A stretch of 64,000 nt of DNA, taken from Paenibacillus sabinae T27 (GTDB taxonomy: Bacteria; Bacillota; Bacilli; Paenibacillales; Paenibacillaceae). Of the stretch, positions 9,204 through 17,859 are shown in pieces. The stretch covers positions 5,169,001 through 5,233,000 of the forward strand of contig NZ_CP004078.1 in assembly GCF_000612505.1 (NCBI RefSeq), in the 5' to 3' direction. A model generated the notes under the pieces. That model was not told the DNA's origin and searched no databases. It saw only the letters and a list, made by a program, of their open reading frames with translations. How positions within the stretch are numbered: position 1 is the first letter of the stretch; each line of letters starts with the position of its first letter. A program made the position numbers and the translations under genes.

Positions 9204-9488
9204 ATGGCGTTTATGCCACCGCCCGGAACACCCGCCCAAGCCTTGTCTCCTCCCCCTACCTTCATCCCGCCCAAACCTCCGGCATATGGATCTTATATCA
9301 TCGACTGCCTGCAAAATTATACTTATGTCTGGTTATGGAACGGGGACAGCTTCTGGTATTTCCCCACTCGGGTGGAGTACGGAGAAGTTTCAGGCTATCG
9401 CTGGAGCGGGACTTATTGGTATTATTACGGAATTGATCCAAGATTCATAAATGCGGTTTCTTGTCCTCCGATTCCTACGCTGTATTAA
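9204..9488 (+). CDS. Proline-rich, aromatic small protein (family A, copy 1)
   Basis: A 94-residue protein starts at ATG 9204 after AAGGAGTG. Its first third is proline-rich (MAFMPPPGTPAQALSPPP) and the rest is a compact aromatic domain: Cys, TYVWLWNGDSFWYFP, SGYRW, YYYGID, and a Cys near the end. The same C-terminal domain occurs in the glycine-rich protein at 36975-37361, which shows TYVWLNNGEQFWFFP, AGFRW and YYGID at matching places. No membrane segment or signal peptide is seen. I do not know a named family. The low-complexity N-terminus recalls spore-surface or collagen-like proteins, but that is inference. A terminator follows at 9524. Confidence 0.8.
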   Translation: MAFMPPPGTPAQALSPPPTFIPPKPPAYGSYIIDCLQNYTYVWLWNGDSFWYFPTRVEYGEVSGYRWSGTYWYYYGIDPRFINAVSCPPIPTLY

Positions 9489-9523
9489 TATTGAAGCAGC
9501 ATATGAGGCTCGGCAAGTTTTCA

Positions 9524-9553
9524 GGCTATCCTTTGGGGGATGGCCTTTTCTTT
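9524..9553 (+). terminator. Terminator of the proline-rich protein gene
   Basis: GGCTATCC and GGATGGCC form a stem followed by TTTTCTTT on the plus strand, 35 bases after the stop codon. Confidence 0.7.
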
Positions 9554-9557
9554 GTAC

Positions 9558-10418
9558 TTAGATTACTCCATATTCAGATAACCTGCATATTGCCTCTAGA
9601 GTCACCCGGCCACGCCATTCCAATTCGGAAGCAGGACCCGGGGCTTCCCAGCTAATAGGCCATCCCCCGTCTGGCAATTGTTGTTTCAGAAGTTCCTCCA
9701 AGTGACCATCGATTTGGTTTTGAGTAAACAAAGGCCTACAAATCGCGTCTGGCTTCGGTGCAAAGTGAAGAGGTGTCAGACCATAACTTTCTATCGGAGC
9801 ATCAGGTATGAAAAATCGTGCTCGAGGAAGAGCTGCAGCGATTGCATCCAAAAGGTTCATTGCCTTGGCCCTGTCAGGTATATATTCTGCCAAAGCAGCA
9901 GCACAACAAAGAGCATGGGCTTCAAAGGGAGGGCTTTCGACAATCATTTGATAGCAAGTTTCCGTTGCCAGAGAGAGCCATTCGTGCTGGACACCCTGAT
10001 AATGAAGAAGTCCGCAAATCGCAGTTGTAGGATTAAGGCCAGGAGCTAGGGTTGATTGTATCCAATGACTTGCCATAGGAGACTGATATGCGGATTCCTG
10101 AAAAAAAGGGACGAGCCCTTTCTTGTCTGAAACGGATTCGAGAAAGCTGCATACAGAGGTTGCAAGTTCAACGTCACGATATCCAGCTTCCTGGAGTGCT
10201 CCAAGGCCAAAAGAAATAAACAAGGGTTGACTTTCTGGACAACGAACATCGGGTTCTAATGCATGCCCCAGTCCACCATCCGTATTTTGATAGGCACGTA
10301 CGATATTTCCGACAGATTGGGGAGATACGCCTTCATAATGAACCTCGAACAGTCTGCGTTCCAATAAACGGGCATGTGTAAGCATGAATGTACGTGCTTT
10401 TGCCAAATTCTCAGCCAT
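9558..10418 (-). CDS. Uncharacterised helical-repeat protein, prenyltransferase/terpene-cyclase-like fold
   Basis: This 286-residue soluble protein contains motifs such as YQNTDGGLGHALEPD and QLPDGGWPISWE. The repeated DGG(L/W) signature is typical of alpha/alpha-toroid proteins related to squalene cyclases and prenyltransferase beta subunits. The DxDD cyclase motif is not seen, so enzyme activity is uncertain. It stands alone between the small aromatic protein and glnS. The ATG at 10418 has only a weak upstream purine stretch. Confidence 0.65.
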   Translation of the reverse strand: MAENLAKARTFMLTHARLLERRLFEVHYEGVSPQSVGNIVRAYQNTDGGLGHALEPDVRCPESQPLFISFGLGALQEAGYRDVELATSVCSFLESVSDKKGLVPFFQESAYQSPMASHWIQSTLAPGLNPTTAICGLLHYQGVQHEWLSLATETCYQMIVESPPFEAHALCCAAALAEYIPDRAKAMNLLDAIAAALPRARFFIPDAPIESYGLTPLHFAPKPDAICRPLFTQNQIDGHLEELLKQQLPDGGWPISWEAPGPASELEWRGRVTLEAICRLSEYGVI

Positions 10419-10506
10419 GATTAACCCACCAATCCATATGGAGTTAATTCGCTACGAACTCATAAACACTTAAGGGAGCAATTTAACGCAATCAACTTGC
10501 CCCTAC

Positions 10507-10521
10507 CTTGTGATACGGTTC
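10507..10521 (-). repeat. rlmH-3'-end-like sequence (att-like site e)
   Basis: On the minus strand this reads GAACCGTATCACAAG, coding Glu-Pro-Tyr-His-Lys, the rlmH C-terminus. It matches the rlmH end at 45027-45041 in 14 of 15 bases, with one synonymous change in the His codon. An inverted, poorer copy (AACCGTACCAT on plus) lies at about 10538, so part of the pattern could be a hairpin. Confidence 0.55.
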
Positions 10522-10579
10522 TTAAGCTTTTAGCTCAACCGTACCATTGCCGTGCCGCCAGATAAGTCTTTTCTAAGCC

Positions 10580-12259
10580 TCATCTTTTACTCCATGTATC
10601 CTTTAACGGTACGATACGGTTAAACGCAAGCCGCTCACCGGTACTATATTTCTTATCGACGCAAAAATAACCGTGACGGAAGAATTGGAACTTCTGTTCC
10701 GGGCTGGCATGTTGAATGGAAGGCTCGATTAAAGCATCCTTTATGGTAACTAACGAGTCAGGGTTGATCTTCGTTGTCCAATCTCCGCTGTCTTCCTTCG
10801 GAATATCCTGATCAAGCAGCAGTTTCTCATAAAGATTAACATCAACCTTGACCGCATGGTCCGCAGATACCCAATGAATCGTCCCCTTCACCTTACGCCC
10901 GGTAAACCCCGTGCCGCTCTTCGTAAGCGGGTCGTAAGTACAGCGCAGCTCCGTAATCTCACCCGTAACGCTGTCTTTGATCACTTCTTCGCATCTGATA
11001 AAATACGCCCCCTTCAGCCTCACCTCCCCATTCGGACTAAGCCGGTGAAAGCCCTTGGAGGGCTGCTCCATAAAATCGTCCCGCTCGATATAAATCGTTT
11101 TGGAAAAAGGAATCTCTCTTTTCCCCAGAGCCTCATTTTCGCTGTTGTTTTCAATCGTTAATCGTTCCGCGCCATCTTTAGGGTAGTTGGTAATGACGAC
11201 TTTTAGAGGGTGCAAAACAGCCATGACGCTAACCGTCTTTTCTTTTAAATCCTGCCTGACGCAATGATCCAAGAGCGAAATATCTACCGTGCTTTGGGTT
11301 CGGATGCTGCCGATCTCCTCAATAAAATGGCGAATGCTCTCTGGCGTGAAGCCTCTTCTTCTTAAACCTCGAATCGTTGGGAGCCGGGGATCATCCCAGC
11401 CGTCGACGTAGCCCCCTTCAACCAGCTGTCTCAAAAATCGCTTGCTCGTTACTACACCCGTTAAGTTAAGCCGACCGAACTCCCTTTGCCGCGGAGGCTC
11501 AGGGGTACCAAGCTCCTTTAAAACCCATTCATACAAGGGACGGTGGTCTTTGAATTCAATGGAGCATAGGGAATAGGTGATGCCCTCAATCGCATCTTGG
11601 ATAGGATGAGCAAAGTCATACATCGGATAGATGCACCAGTCATTTCCAGTCCTGTAATGCTCAGCATGGATAATTCGGTAAATCACAGGATCACGCAGAT
11701 TTAAATTGGGCGAGCTCATATCGATTTTGGCGCGAACGACCTTTGAAGAAGCCGGGAAGTCGCCATTTTTCATTTTTGCAAAAAGCTTCAGATTTTCATC
11801 GACCGACCGGTTTCGGTAAGGGCTGTTCTTACCTGGCTCCGTTAAAGTCCCTCGATACTCTGTCACTTCGTTCGGTGTCAAATCACAGACGTAGGCCTTC
11901 CCCTTCTTGATCAACGTGACTGCGGCATTATATATTTCGTCCGAGTAGTCTGAGCCGTAATAGATATGATCCCCCGGATCGTAGCCGAGCCACTTGATAT
12001 CCTCAATGATCGCATTAACGTACTTGACGTTCTCCTTAAGAGGATTCGTATCGTCAAAACGCAAATTGAACGTTCCGTTAAACCTTTGGGTCACTGTAAA
12101 ATTCGTGTTTATAGCGTAGGCGCTCCCGATATGAAGATAACCATTGGGTTCGGGAGGAAATCGCGTGCACATTTCCCTGCTAAATTTGCTCTTCTCAAGC
12201 TCCTCACTAATCAGCTTAAACAAAAAATTCTCGGTGTGATGCTCCTTGAGGCTATTCAA
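10580..12259 (-). CDS. glnS: Glutaminyl-tRNA synthetase
   Basis: At 559 residues the protein matches bacterial GlnRS in length. Residues ~30-45 hold the class I signature (RFPPEPNGYLHIGSAYAI, HIGH variant HIGS), and GVVTSKRFL is the KMSKS-like loop; the C-terminal half carries the two beta-barrel anticodon-binding domains. It charges tRNA-Gln directly, whereas most Firmicutes make Gln-tRNA by the GatCAB route, so the gene was probably acquired. The start is a TTG at 12259, eight bases after GGAGG. A T-box leader with a CAA specifier lies upstream, so expression should rise when tRNA-Gln is uncharged. Confidence 0.95.
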   Translation of the reverse strand: MNSLKEHHTENFLFKLISEELEKSKFSREMCTRFPPEPNGYLHIGSAYAINTNFTVTQRFNGTFNLRFDDTNPLKENVKYVNAIIEDIKWLGYDPGDHIYYGSDYSDEIYNAAVTLIKKGKAYVCDLTPNEVTEYRGTLTEPGKNSPYRNRSVDENLKLFAKMKNGDFPASSKVVRAKIDMSSPNLNLRDPVIYRIIHAEHYRTGNDWCIYPMYDFAHPIQDAIEGITYSLCSIEFKDHRPLYEWVLKELGTPEPPRQREFGRLNLTGVVTSKRFLRQLVEGGYVDGWDDPRLPTIRGLRRRGFTPESIRHFIEEIGSIRTQSTVDISLLDHCVRQDLKEKTVSVMAVLHPLKVVITNYPKDGAERLTIENNSENEALGKREIPFSKTIYIERDDFMEQPSKGFHRLSPNGEVRLKGAYFIRCEEVIKDSVTGEITELRCTYDPLTKSGTGFTGRKVKGTIHWVSADHAVKVDVNLYEKLLLDQDIPKEDSGDWTTKINPDSLVTIKDALIEPSIQHASPEQKFQFFRHGYFCVDKKYSTGERLAFNRIVPLKDTWSKR

Positions 12260-12300
12260 TGTCGACTCCTCCTAATGAACTTGTTAAGTGATCATCCGAA

Positions 12301-12592
12301 ACAAAAAAAACTTCACCTCCAAGACTTCATGTCTTGGGGACGAAGTTGTCGCGGTGCCACCCCAGGTTCATTAATATGTCGCCATATTAACCTCTTTAAG
12401 TACGGCATTGCAGGCAATGCTTATACTCTAGCTCTATAACGGGAGCTCCCGTCATGCCATCCCCCTTGAAGGTTCCGGCATGCTGCTCAGAGGCTTGGTT
12501 CGGGAAATTGCCCTTTGCTCCTTTTCACCTACCGGAGCTCTCTGTGCAAGAACAGAACTTCCTTACTCTTCTCATCATCGCGTTTTCATGTT
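12301..12592 (-). promoter_or_regulatory. T-box riboswitch, glutamine-specific (CAA)
   Basis: On the minus strand the leader holds the conserved T-box GGGGTGGCACCGCG (12350-12363), which pairs with the tRNA acceptor end. The specifier-loop motif GAAC-CAA-G places a glutamine codon at 12495-12497. The attenuator is a strong stem at 12309-12347 followed by eight to nine T residues. The codon matches the downstream gene, glnS. Boundaries are approximate, set by the promoter and the end of the T-run. Confidence 0.9.
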
Positions 12593-12678
12593 ATCGATAG
12601 GATATCAATTATTCCCATTTGTGTAAACCCATATTCATAAGGGCGGTCCCGGTAGTAGTTCCGCTCAAGCCAATCCAT
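12586..12678 (-). pseudogene. 30-codon open frame with strong ribosome site, probable gene remnant
   Basis: ATG at 12678 follows AGGAG with good spacing, and the peptide starts MDWLERNYYRDRPYEYG. It stops after 30 codons. The glnS promoter lies inside the reading frame, so this looks like the 5' stub of an older gene overwritten by the glnS cassette rather than a live leader peptide. No family recognised. Confidence 0.3.
12599..12627 (-). promoter_or_regulatory. Promoter of the glnS T-box transcript
   Basis: TTTACA (12622-12627) and TATCCT (12599-12604) on the minus strand are separated by 17 bases and would start the transcript near 12592, just ahead of stem I of the T-box. Confidence 0.65.
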
Positions 12679-12791
12679 ATCGTTTCTCCTCATGTTAAAT
12701 TATAATTAGGAAATACACACGGTTCCTAGCCATCCATGCACGGAAATATCATGTAAGGAGCAGCCGTTTCAAGAAAGGAGTCCGTTCCGGT

Positions 12792-13619
12792 ATGTTAAAA
12801 ATCAGCGCTTTCTCCAAATTGACCCGGGTCTCCGTGAAAACTTTACGATTTTACGATAACCTGGGGCTGTTAAAGCCCGCCACCGTAGATGAAAATAATG
12901 GCTACCGATATTATACCGAAGAACAGCTTCTAACAGTTAAGCGTATCACCGCCTTGAAAGAACAAGGCTTCACATTAGAGCAAATCAAGCCCCTGCTGGA
13001 AGAACACGTTCTGCCGGAGACAGTAAAGAACCAATTAGCGGATAAAAAGAAAGAACTTGAGCAGGCCATCCATGAAGCGCAAAATCAGCTTAACGAGATC
13101 GATAAACGGCTGACCCGTGTTGAAGAATTGGAGGAGCATCATCAACATACACCGGCTGTAATTCGATATGTAGAACCCCAACTTACCGCTTCCATACGTG
13201 ACACGATCCCGCAAACTCAGTTGTGTCTGCTGCTCGACGAAATTGTACAGTACGTCCGTTCCTGCGGAGAGGATGAAGGGCGTTTACTGACGATTATATG
13301 GCATGATTTCGGCAGCATGAATTCAGATCTGGCCGATATCGAGGTCGCCCTGCCTCTAACCAAGGTTATTCCAAGCAGGGGAAGAGTCAAGGTCGGTATC
13401 CTCCCTGAATTGAAGGCTGCAGCTTCCCTTGTGCACCAGTGTAACCCCTACCGCAATGATTGTCCGGCTGTCACGGAACTCCTGTCATGGATTCGATCCG
13501 AAAGCCTAATCCCTTCCGAAAAAGAGCCGGTCCGCGAAGTCTATTTAACTTCAGACAAGGATATGTATGGAACGTTACGACTGGCTGAGCTGCTTGTCCC
13601 CATCGAGCCTACCGGCTAA
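12792..13619 (+). CDS. MerR-family regulator with GyrI-like effector domain
   Basis: Residues 1-70 are the MerR winged helix (KISAFSKLTRVSVKTLRFYDNLGLL and NGYRYYTEEQL), followed by a coiled-coil dimer helix (~75-115) and a C-terminal effector-binding domain of the GyrI/BmrR type that ends LRLAELLVPIEP. These bind hydrophobic drugs or metabolites. The next gene on the same strand is an SDR whose promoter has the MerR layout (19-bp spacer with a dyad at 13703-13724), so it is the likely target. AAAGGAG lies eleven bases before the ATG. Confidence 0.88.
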   Translation: MLKISAFSKLTRVSVKTLRFYDNLGLLKPATVDENNGYRYYTEEQLLTVKRITALKEQGFTLEQIKPLLEEHVLPETVKNQLADKKKELEQAIHEAQNQLNEIDKRLTRVEELEEHHQHTPAVIRYVEPQLTASIRDTIPQTQLCLLLDEIVQYVRSCGEDEGRLLTIIWHDFGSMNSDLADIEVALPLTKVIPSRGRVKVGILPELKAAASLVHQCNPYRNDCPAVTELLSWIRSESLIPSEKEPVREVYLTSDKDMYGTLRLAELLVPIEPTG

Positions 13620-13699
13620 CACTCATTTTGATCCCATGGTTCATTCTGCAAATTGCATAATGGAACATGGTTTTTTTATGCAAAAAAACCGGTGTTTCC

Positions 13700-13730
13700 T
13701 TGACTCTCCCCTTAACTGGAGGGTGTAAAG
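13700..13730 (+). promoter_or_regulatory. MerR-type promoter of the SDR gene
   Basis: TTGACT (13700-13705) and GTAAAG (13725-13730) are 19 bases apart, the overlong spacing used by MerR activators. ACTCTCC and GGAGGGT (one mismatch) form a dyad across the spacer. Confidence 0.75.
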
Positions 13731-13765
13731 TAGTGCTGCACAATAAAGAAGGAGGAGTGGAACAA

Positions 13766-14530
13766 ATGAAACGGCTGGAAGGAAAAATAGCTTTGGTCAC
13801 AGGAGGAAGCAGAGGGATTGGAAAAGGGATTGCCCTGCGTTTGGCGGCGGAAGGGGCTCTGGTTGCTGTTCATTATGGGAATCGCCGTGATGCGGCGGAA
13901 GATGTCGTTCACCTTATTGAAGAAAAGGGAGGGCAGGCCATTGCGATCGGTGCAGGACTCGAGACCGCCCTTGGGGTGAAGCAGTTGGTTCAATCCTTGG
14001 AGGAAGCGCTCCTTCGCCATACCGGAGATAACCGGTTCGACATTCTGGTGAACAACGCCGGTATCGGAACTTCACAATCATTTGAGGAGACAACGGAAGA
14101 ATCATTCGACGAATTATTTGCAGTAAATGTAAAAGCACCGTTTTTCCTTGTTCAGCAGGCATTGCCGCTTCTGCGCAGCGGAGGACGCATCATTAATATT
14201 TCTTCCGGTGTTACACGAATCGCATTTCCCCACATTATGGCCTACAACTTAACCAAAGGGGCACTCAATACTTTTACCCTGCATCTTGCGCAATTGCTGG
14301 GACCGCGCGGTATTACGGTTAATGCTGTTCTTCCCGGCATCGTCGATACGGACGTCAATGCCTCTTGGCTGCACACACCGGAAGGGCAGAAGTATGCATC
14401 AGAAATGTCGGCCCTCGGCCGGATCGGGCAGCCTTCAGATATTGCGGATGTCGTCGCTTTCCTCTCTTCTTCAGACAGCCGTTGGGTAACCGGACAAATG
14501 GTTGATGCCACCGGCGGCTCACATCTGTAA
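13766..14530 (+). CDS. Short-chain dehydrogenase/reductase (SDR)
   Basis: A 254-residue classical SDR. It has the TGGSRGIG cofactor motif near residue 12, NNAGIGTS, the catalytic Ser (ISSG), YNLTKGAL (Tyr-x-x-x-Lys) and the C-terminal GQMVDATGGSHL of FabG-like enzymes. The substrate is unknown. The start is ATG 13766 after AAGGAGGAG. It lies downstream of the MerR gene, and its promoter (13700-13730) is the MerR type, so it is probably induced by the MerR effector. The nested loop SLEEALLRHTGDNRFD is an insertion that recurs in drug- or stress-linked SDRs of bacilli. Confidence 0.9.
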   Translation: MKRLEGKIALVTGGSRGIGKGIALRLAAEGALVAVHYGNRRDAAEDVVHLIEEKGGQAIAIGAGLETALGVKQLVQSLEEALLRHTGDNRFDILVNNAGIGTSQSFEETTEESFDELFAVNVKAPFFLVQQALPLLRSGGRIINISSGVTRIAFPHIMAYNLTKGALNTFTLHLAQLLGPRGITVNAVLPGIVDTDVNASWLHTPEGQKYASEMSALGRIGQPSDIADVVAFLSSSDSRWVTGQMVDATGGSHL

Positions 14531-14541
14531 GCATAAACTTA

Positions 14542-14567
14542 AGGAGCAGAACCATGGTTCTGCTCCT
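14542..14567. terminator. Perfect 13-bp palindromic terminator
   Basis: AGGAGCAGAACCA is followed directly by its complement, then TGTTATTTTTG. It lies between the convergent SDR and mqo genes and can end both transcripts, the T-run favouring the SDR side. Confidence 0.8.
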
Positions 14568-14597
14568 GTTATTTTTGACAGGTTTCGGGTTGGGTTA

Positions 14598-16151
14598 TCA
14601 CGGGCGGAATGCCGCTTCCCCTACTTCTGGCAAACTCTTATTAAGCGTCTTGCTCTCAGGCTTCCCTATCCCATTCGTTAGCCCGAGCGACCGCGCGGTT
14701 GAAGCGTGTATTTCGCTTATAAGCTCCGGGTTTTCAGGCAGCGGCACACCGTAAGAAGGAATCATTTCCTTCAGTTTCGGTTCCCACGCTTTGATAAGCT
14801 GCGGGAAGCATTTTTCGATGACCTCAAGCATGACGGAAACGGCGGTAGAAGCTCCCGGAGAAGCGCCGAGCAATGCAGCGATTGAGCCGTCGGCGGCACT
14901 AATCACTTCCGTGCCAAATTGAAGCGTTCCTTTGCCGGAAGCCGTATTTTTAATAATTTGTACGCGCTGACCCGCTACTAATAGCTCCCAATCCTCGCTT
15001 TTGGCGTTCGGAACAAATTCCCGCAACGCTTCCATGCGCTGTTCTTTCGATAACATCACTTGCTCGACCAAGTATTTGGTCAGTCCAAAGTTCTTCACGC
15101 CTGCCGCCATCATCGTTACGAGATTATCCGGTTTAACCGAAGTGATCAAATCAAACATGGAACCAAATTTCAAGAACTTGGGCGTGAAGCCGGCAAACGG
15201 ACCAAAAAACAACGATTCTTCCCTGTCGATAAATCTTGTGTCCAGATGCGGAACAGACATGGGCGGAGCGCCAACCGCGGCTTTGCCGTAGACTTTGGCA
15301 TGATGCTGCGCGACAATATCCGGTTTTCGGCACACCATAAAAAGTCCGCTTACCGGAAATCCGCCAATGCCTTTTCCTTCAGGAATACCGGATTTCTGCA
15401 GCAAATGCAGACTTCCTCCCCCGCCGCCGATAAAGACGAATTTTGCCGAATGGCGTTCCAAGGTGCCGCTATCCAGATTCCGCACTTTCAATTCCCATGA
15501 GCCGTCGCCGGTACGTTTAATATCATCCACCTGATGGTTGAACTTCAGATCGACGTTGTTGCTCTTTAAATGGTCAAACAAGATGCGCGTCAAAGCGCCG
15601 AAATTGACATCCGTTCCCGATTCGATTCTCGTTGCCGCTATCGGCTGATTGAGTGTCCGGTCTTTCATCATAAGCGGAATCCATTTCATCAGTTGTGCCG
15701 GGTCATCGGAAAATTCCATCCCTTGAAACAGGGGACTTTTGGAAAGCGCTTCAAATCGTTTTCTTAAAAAGACTGCGTCCTGTTCCCCTTGGACAAAGCT
15801 CATATGAGGCACAGGCACGATAAAGTCCCGCGGATTCCGTATCCGCCTGCTGTCCACCAGATAAGACCAAAACTGCTTGGATACCTGATACTCTTCATTT
15901 ACAGTTATCGCTTTGCTAATATTGACCGATCCGTCCGGTTGTTCGGCGGTGTAGTTCAGCTCGCACAGCGAAGAATGCCCCGTACCCGCATTATTCCATT
16001 CGTTAGAGCTTTCTTCTCCTGCGCCCGCGCGCCGCTCAAACACGGTGATGTTCCAGTCCGGCGCTAGTTCCTTGAGCAGTGAACCCAAAGTCGCGCTCAT
16101 GATTCCGGCACCAATTAAAATAACGTCGATTTTCGTTTGTCCGTTGCTCAT
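14598..16151 (-). CDS. mqo: Malate:quinone oxidoreductase
   Basis: A 517-residue FAD enzyme with [10 protein letters not shown] near residue 13 as the dinucleotide fold and the Mqo hallmark region [19 protein letters not shown]. It oxidises malate to oxaloacetate at the membrane and passes electrons to quinone, in parallel with NAD malate dehydrogenase in the TCA cycle. The length matches the ~490-510 residue family. The gene is a single unit, and its ATG follows GGACGG. No regulatory site is obvious in the 315-base gap upstream. Confidence 0.95.
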   Translation of the reverse strand: MSNGQTKIDVILIGAGIMSATLGSLLKELAPDWNITVFERRAGAGEESSNEWNNAGTGHSSLCELNYTAEQPDGSVNISKAITVNEEYQVSKQFWSYLVDSRRIRNPRDFIVPVPHMSFVQGEQDAVFLRKRFEALSKSPLFQGMEFSDDPAQLMKWIPLMMKDRTLNQPIAATRIESGTDVNFGALTRILFDHLKSNNVDLKFNHQVDDIKRTGDGSWELKVRNLDSGTLERHSAKFVFIGGGGGSLHLLQKSGIPEGKGIGGFPVSGLFMVCRKPDIVAQHHAKVYGKAAVGAPPMSVPHLDTRFIDREESLFFGPFAGFTPKFLKFGSMFDLITSVKPDNLVTMMAAGVKNFGLTKYLVEQVMLSKEQRMEALREFVPNAKSEDWELLVAGQRVQIIKNTASGKGTLQFGTEVISAADGSIAALLGASPGASTAVSVMLEVIEKCFPQLIKAWEPKLKEMIPSYGVPLPENPELISEIHASTARSLGLTNGIGKPESKTLNKSLPEVGEAAFRP

Positions 16152-16466
16152 TTTTACCGTCCTTCTACCCTACAATTTGCAGGAAGGATGTAAGGCGCTC
16201 CTGCTTAGGCGCCACAGCAAGCCAGCGCGCGACCTCGCCGCACACTTTTTCTGGATTCATGTTGCCCTAATCTTAGTGTATCACTATTGGTATTAGATTT
16301 TAATATTTATCTAATTTTTTATTGGAATAGTGTTGAGTAAATTATGCCAGTGGGTACTGTGAGCAGGATACTTTTTGGGTCCATCCTCTATTTTTTAAGA
16401 AAATTTCAATAATTCGAATCTATACTCAAATCATTCAGAATCTCAAAGTGTATTGGAGGAATCCAC
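16152..16466. other. Divergent intergenic region, mqo / FMN-binding gene
   Basis: About 315 bases, AT-rich towards its middle. It must contain promoters for both genes. I see no RNA gene, long repeat or clear operator. Confidence 0.6.
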
Positions 16467-16955
16467 ATGGCCAAAATGAAAAACAAATGGATCGTGCTCT
16501 GTTCGGCCGCAGTCACAGCCGTATATGCCGCTGGTTATATAACGACAGCAGATCAGGCTTCCAGGCAGCAGTATGCGGATGTGTCAACAACGCCGGCGGC
16601 ATCTGCCGTTCCCGCGGTCCCCTACTCAGGCAATTCCGGAGCCCCGCAAACGGCGGATTCATCCCCAAGCAGTACCCCTGCCAGGAGCATCTATAAGGAC
16701 GGCACGTATACCGGGATGGGAAGCAACCGCCGCGGCTCCATTCAAGTGACGCTGACGATTGCGAACGACAAAATTACCGATGTAGAAATCAGCCGGTTCG
16801 GCATGCATTACTCGGAGAGTGATGTGGCCGGTCTGCCTTCCGAGGTCTTGCATAATCAAAACTCACAGGTGACGAACGTATCCGGCGCCACTTACAGTAC
16901 CAAGGCCTTCCAATCCGCCGTCCAGGATGCCCTGATGATCGCAAGGAATGCTTGA
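16467..16955 (+). CDS. Exported FMN-binding domain protein
   Basis: The 162-residue protein has an N-terminal export signal or membrane anchor (KMKNKWIVLCSAAVTAVYAAGY), a Ser/Pro/Ala linker, then an FMN-binding (RnfG/NqrC-type) domain beginning KDGTYTGMGSNRRGS. The domain ends with VSGATYSTKAF; in this family the Thr of S-G-A-T is the residue to which FMN is covalently linked. The ApbE gene that would do this follows immediately. It likely carries electrons outside the membrane. The ATG follows TTGGAGGAA. Confidence 0.92.
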   Translation: MAKMKNKWIVLCSAAVTAVYAAGYITTADQASRQQYADVSTTPAASAVPAVPYSGNSGAPQTADSSPSSTPARSIYKDGTYTGMGSNRRGSIQVTLTIANDKITDVEISRFGMHYSESDVAGLPSEVLHNQNSQVTNVSGATYSTKAFQSAVQDALMIARNA

Positions 16956-16956
16956 T

Positions 16957-17859
16957 ATGGGTATGCTGAGAAGAACCAAGCTCTGTATGGATACCGTTGT
17001 CGATATTCAAGTTATCGTTCGCGAAGAAGAAGGAATGGAGCAGGCGGAAATAGGCATGAAGCGCGCCTTTGAAGCTTTCCGGAGGATCGAGCAGGCCTGC
17101 AGCCGCTTCAGCCCGGACAGCGAACTGATGAAAGCCTGCCGGGTAACGGGGGCTCCGGTTCAGGTTAGCCCGTTCCTGTTCGAGCCCATCCGATTCGCGA
17201 TCGAGCTGGCCGAATGGACAGAGGGTGTCTTTGACCCTACGATAGGGAAAATCATGGAGAAGCATGGCTTCAACCGCCATTACTTGACAGGAGAGCGGGT
17301 GAACAGCCGCTCAGCCGATTTCGTTACCTATCGGGACATCGTGCTGGATGAAAGAGATTGCACCCTGCTGCTGCACAAACCGCTCGTAATCGATCTGGGC
17401 GCAGTAGCCAAAGGTTTTGCGATCGATCTGGCCGCAAACGAGCTGAAGTCATCCCCTGGATTCATCATCAACGCGGGGGGCGACTTGTACGCCGGAGGAA
17501 CGGATGAGAAGGGTGAGCCGTGGAAGATTGGCATCCGGCATCCCCTGCATAAGGAACAAAGCATACAAGTCATTAAAGTATCCGGCCAAGCGGTATGCAC
17601 CTCCGGAAGCTATGAGCGCCGCAGCGCCAAGGAGGCTGGCATGCATCACATTATCAATGCGGTCACGGAGAGTTCCCCGAATGACTGGATCAGCTGCACC
17701 GTCATCGCTCCATATGCCATGCAGGCAGATGCATTTTCCACCGCATCATTCCTTCTCGGTGCGGAGGGCGGAAGGTCGCTTATTACGCAGGCGGGACTAC
17801 AGGGCATCTGGATTACACCCGATTTACAAATCGATATTGCCGGGAGGGAAGAAGCATGA
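16957..17859 (+). CDS. apbE: FAD:protein FMN transferase (ApbE)
   Basis: This ~300-residue ApbE-family enzyme transfers FMN from FAD to Thr on exported flavoproteins. Visible features include MDTVVDIQV at the start, LVIDLGAVAKGFAIDLA, and INAGGDLYAGG, the conserved FAD/Mg-binding segments, and the C-terminal DAFSTASFLLGAE. No lipoprotein signal is seen, so it may act in the cytosol or be released otherwise. The start is probably ATG 16957; 16948 and 16963 are alternatives. It lies between its likely substrate protein and the RnfD-like gene, overlapping the latter by 4 bases (ATGA). Confidence 0.92.
   Translation: MGMLRRTKLCMDTVVDIQVIVREEEGMEQAEIGMKRAFEAFRRIEQACSRFSPDSELMKACRVTGAPVQVSPFLFEPIRFAIELAEWTEGVFDPTIGKIMEKHGFNRHYLTGERVNSRSADFVTYRDIVLDERDCTLLLHKPLVIDLGAVAKGFAIDLAANELKSSPGFIINAGGDLYAGGTDEKGEPWKIGIRHPLHKEQSIQVIKVSGQAVCTSGSYERRSAKEAGMHHIINAVTESSPNDWISCTVIAPYAMQADAFSTASFLLGAEGGRSLITQAGLQGIWITPDLQIDIAGREEA

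Noticed and set aside
10605..10625. CGATACGGTTAAAC inside glnS as an att-like site
   Set aside because: It codes for conserved GlnRS residues and lacks the rest of the rlmH tail; likely coincidence.
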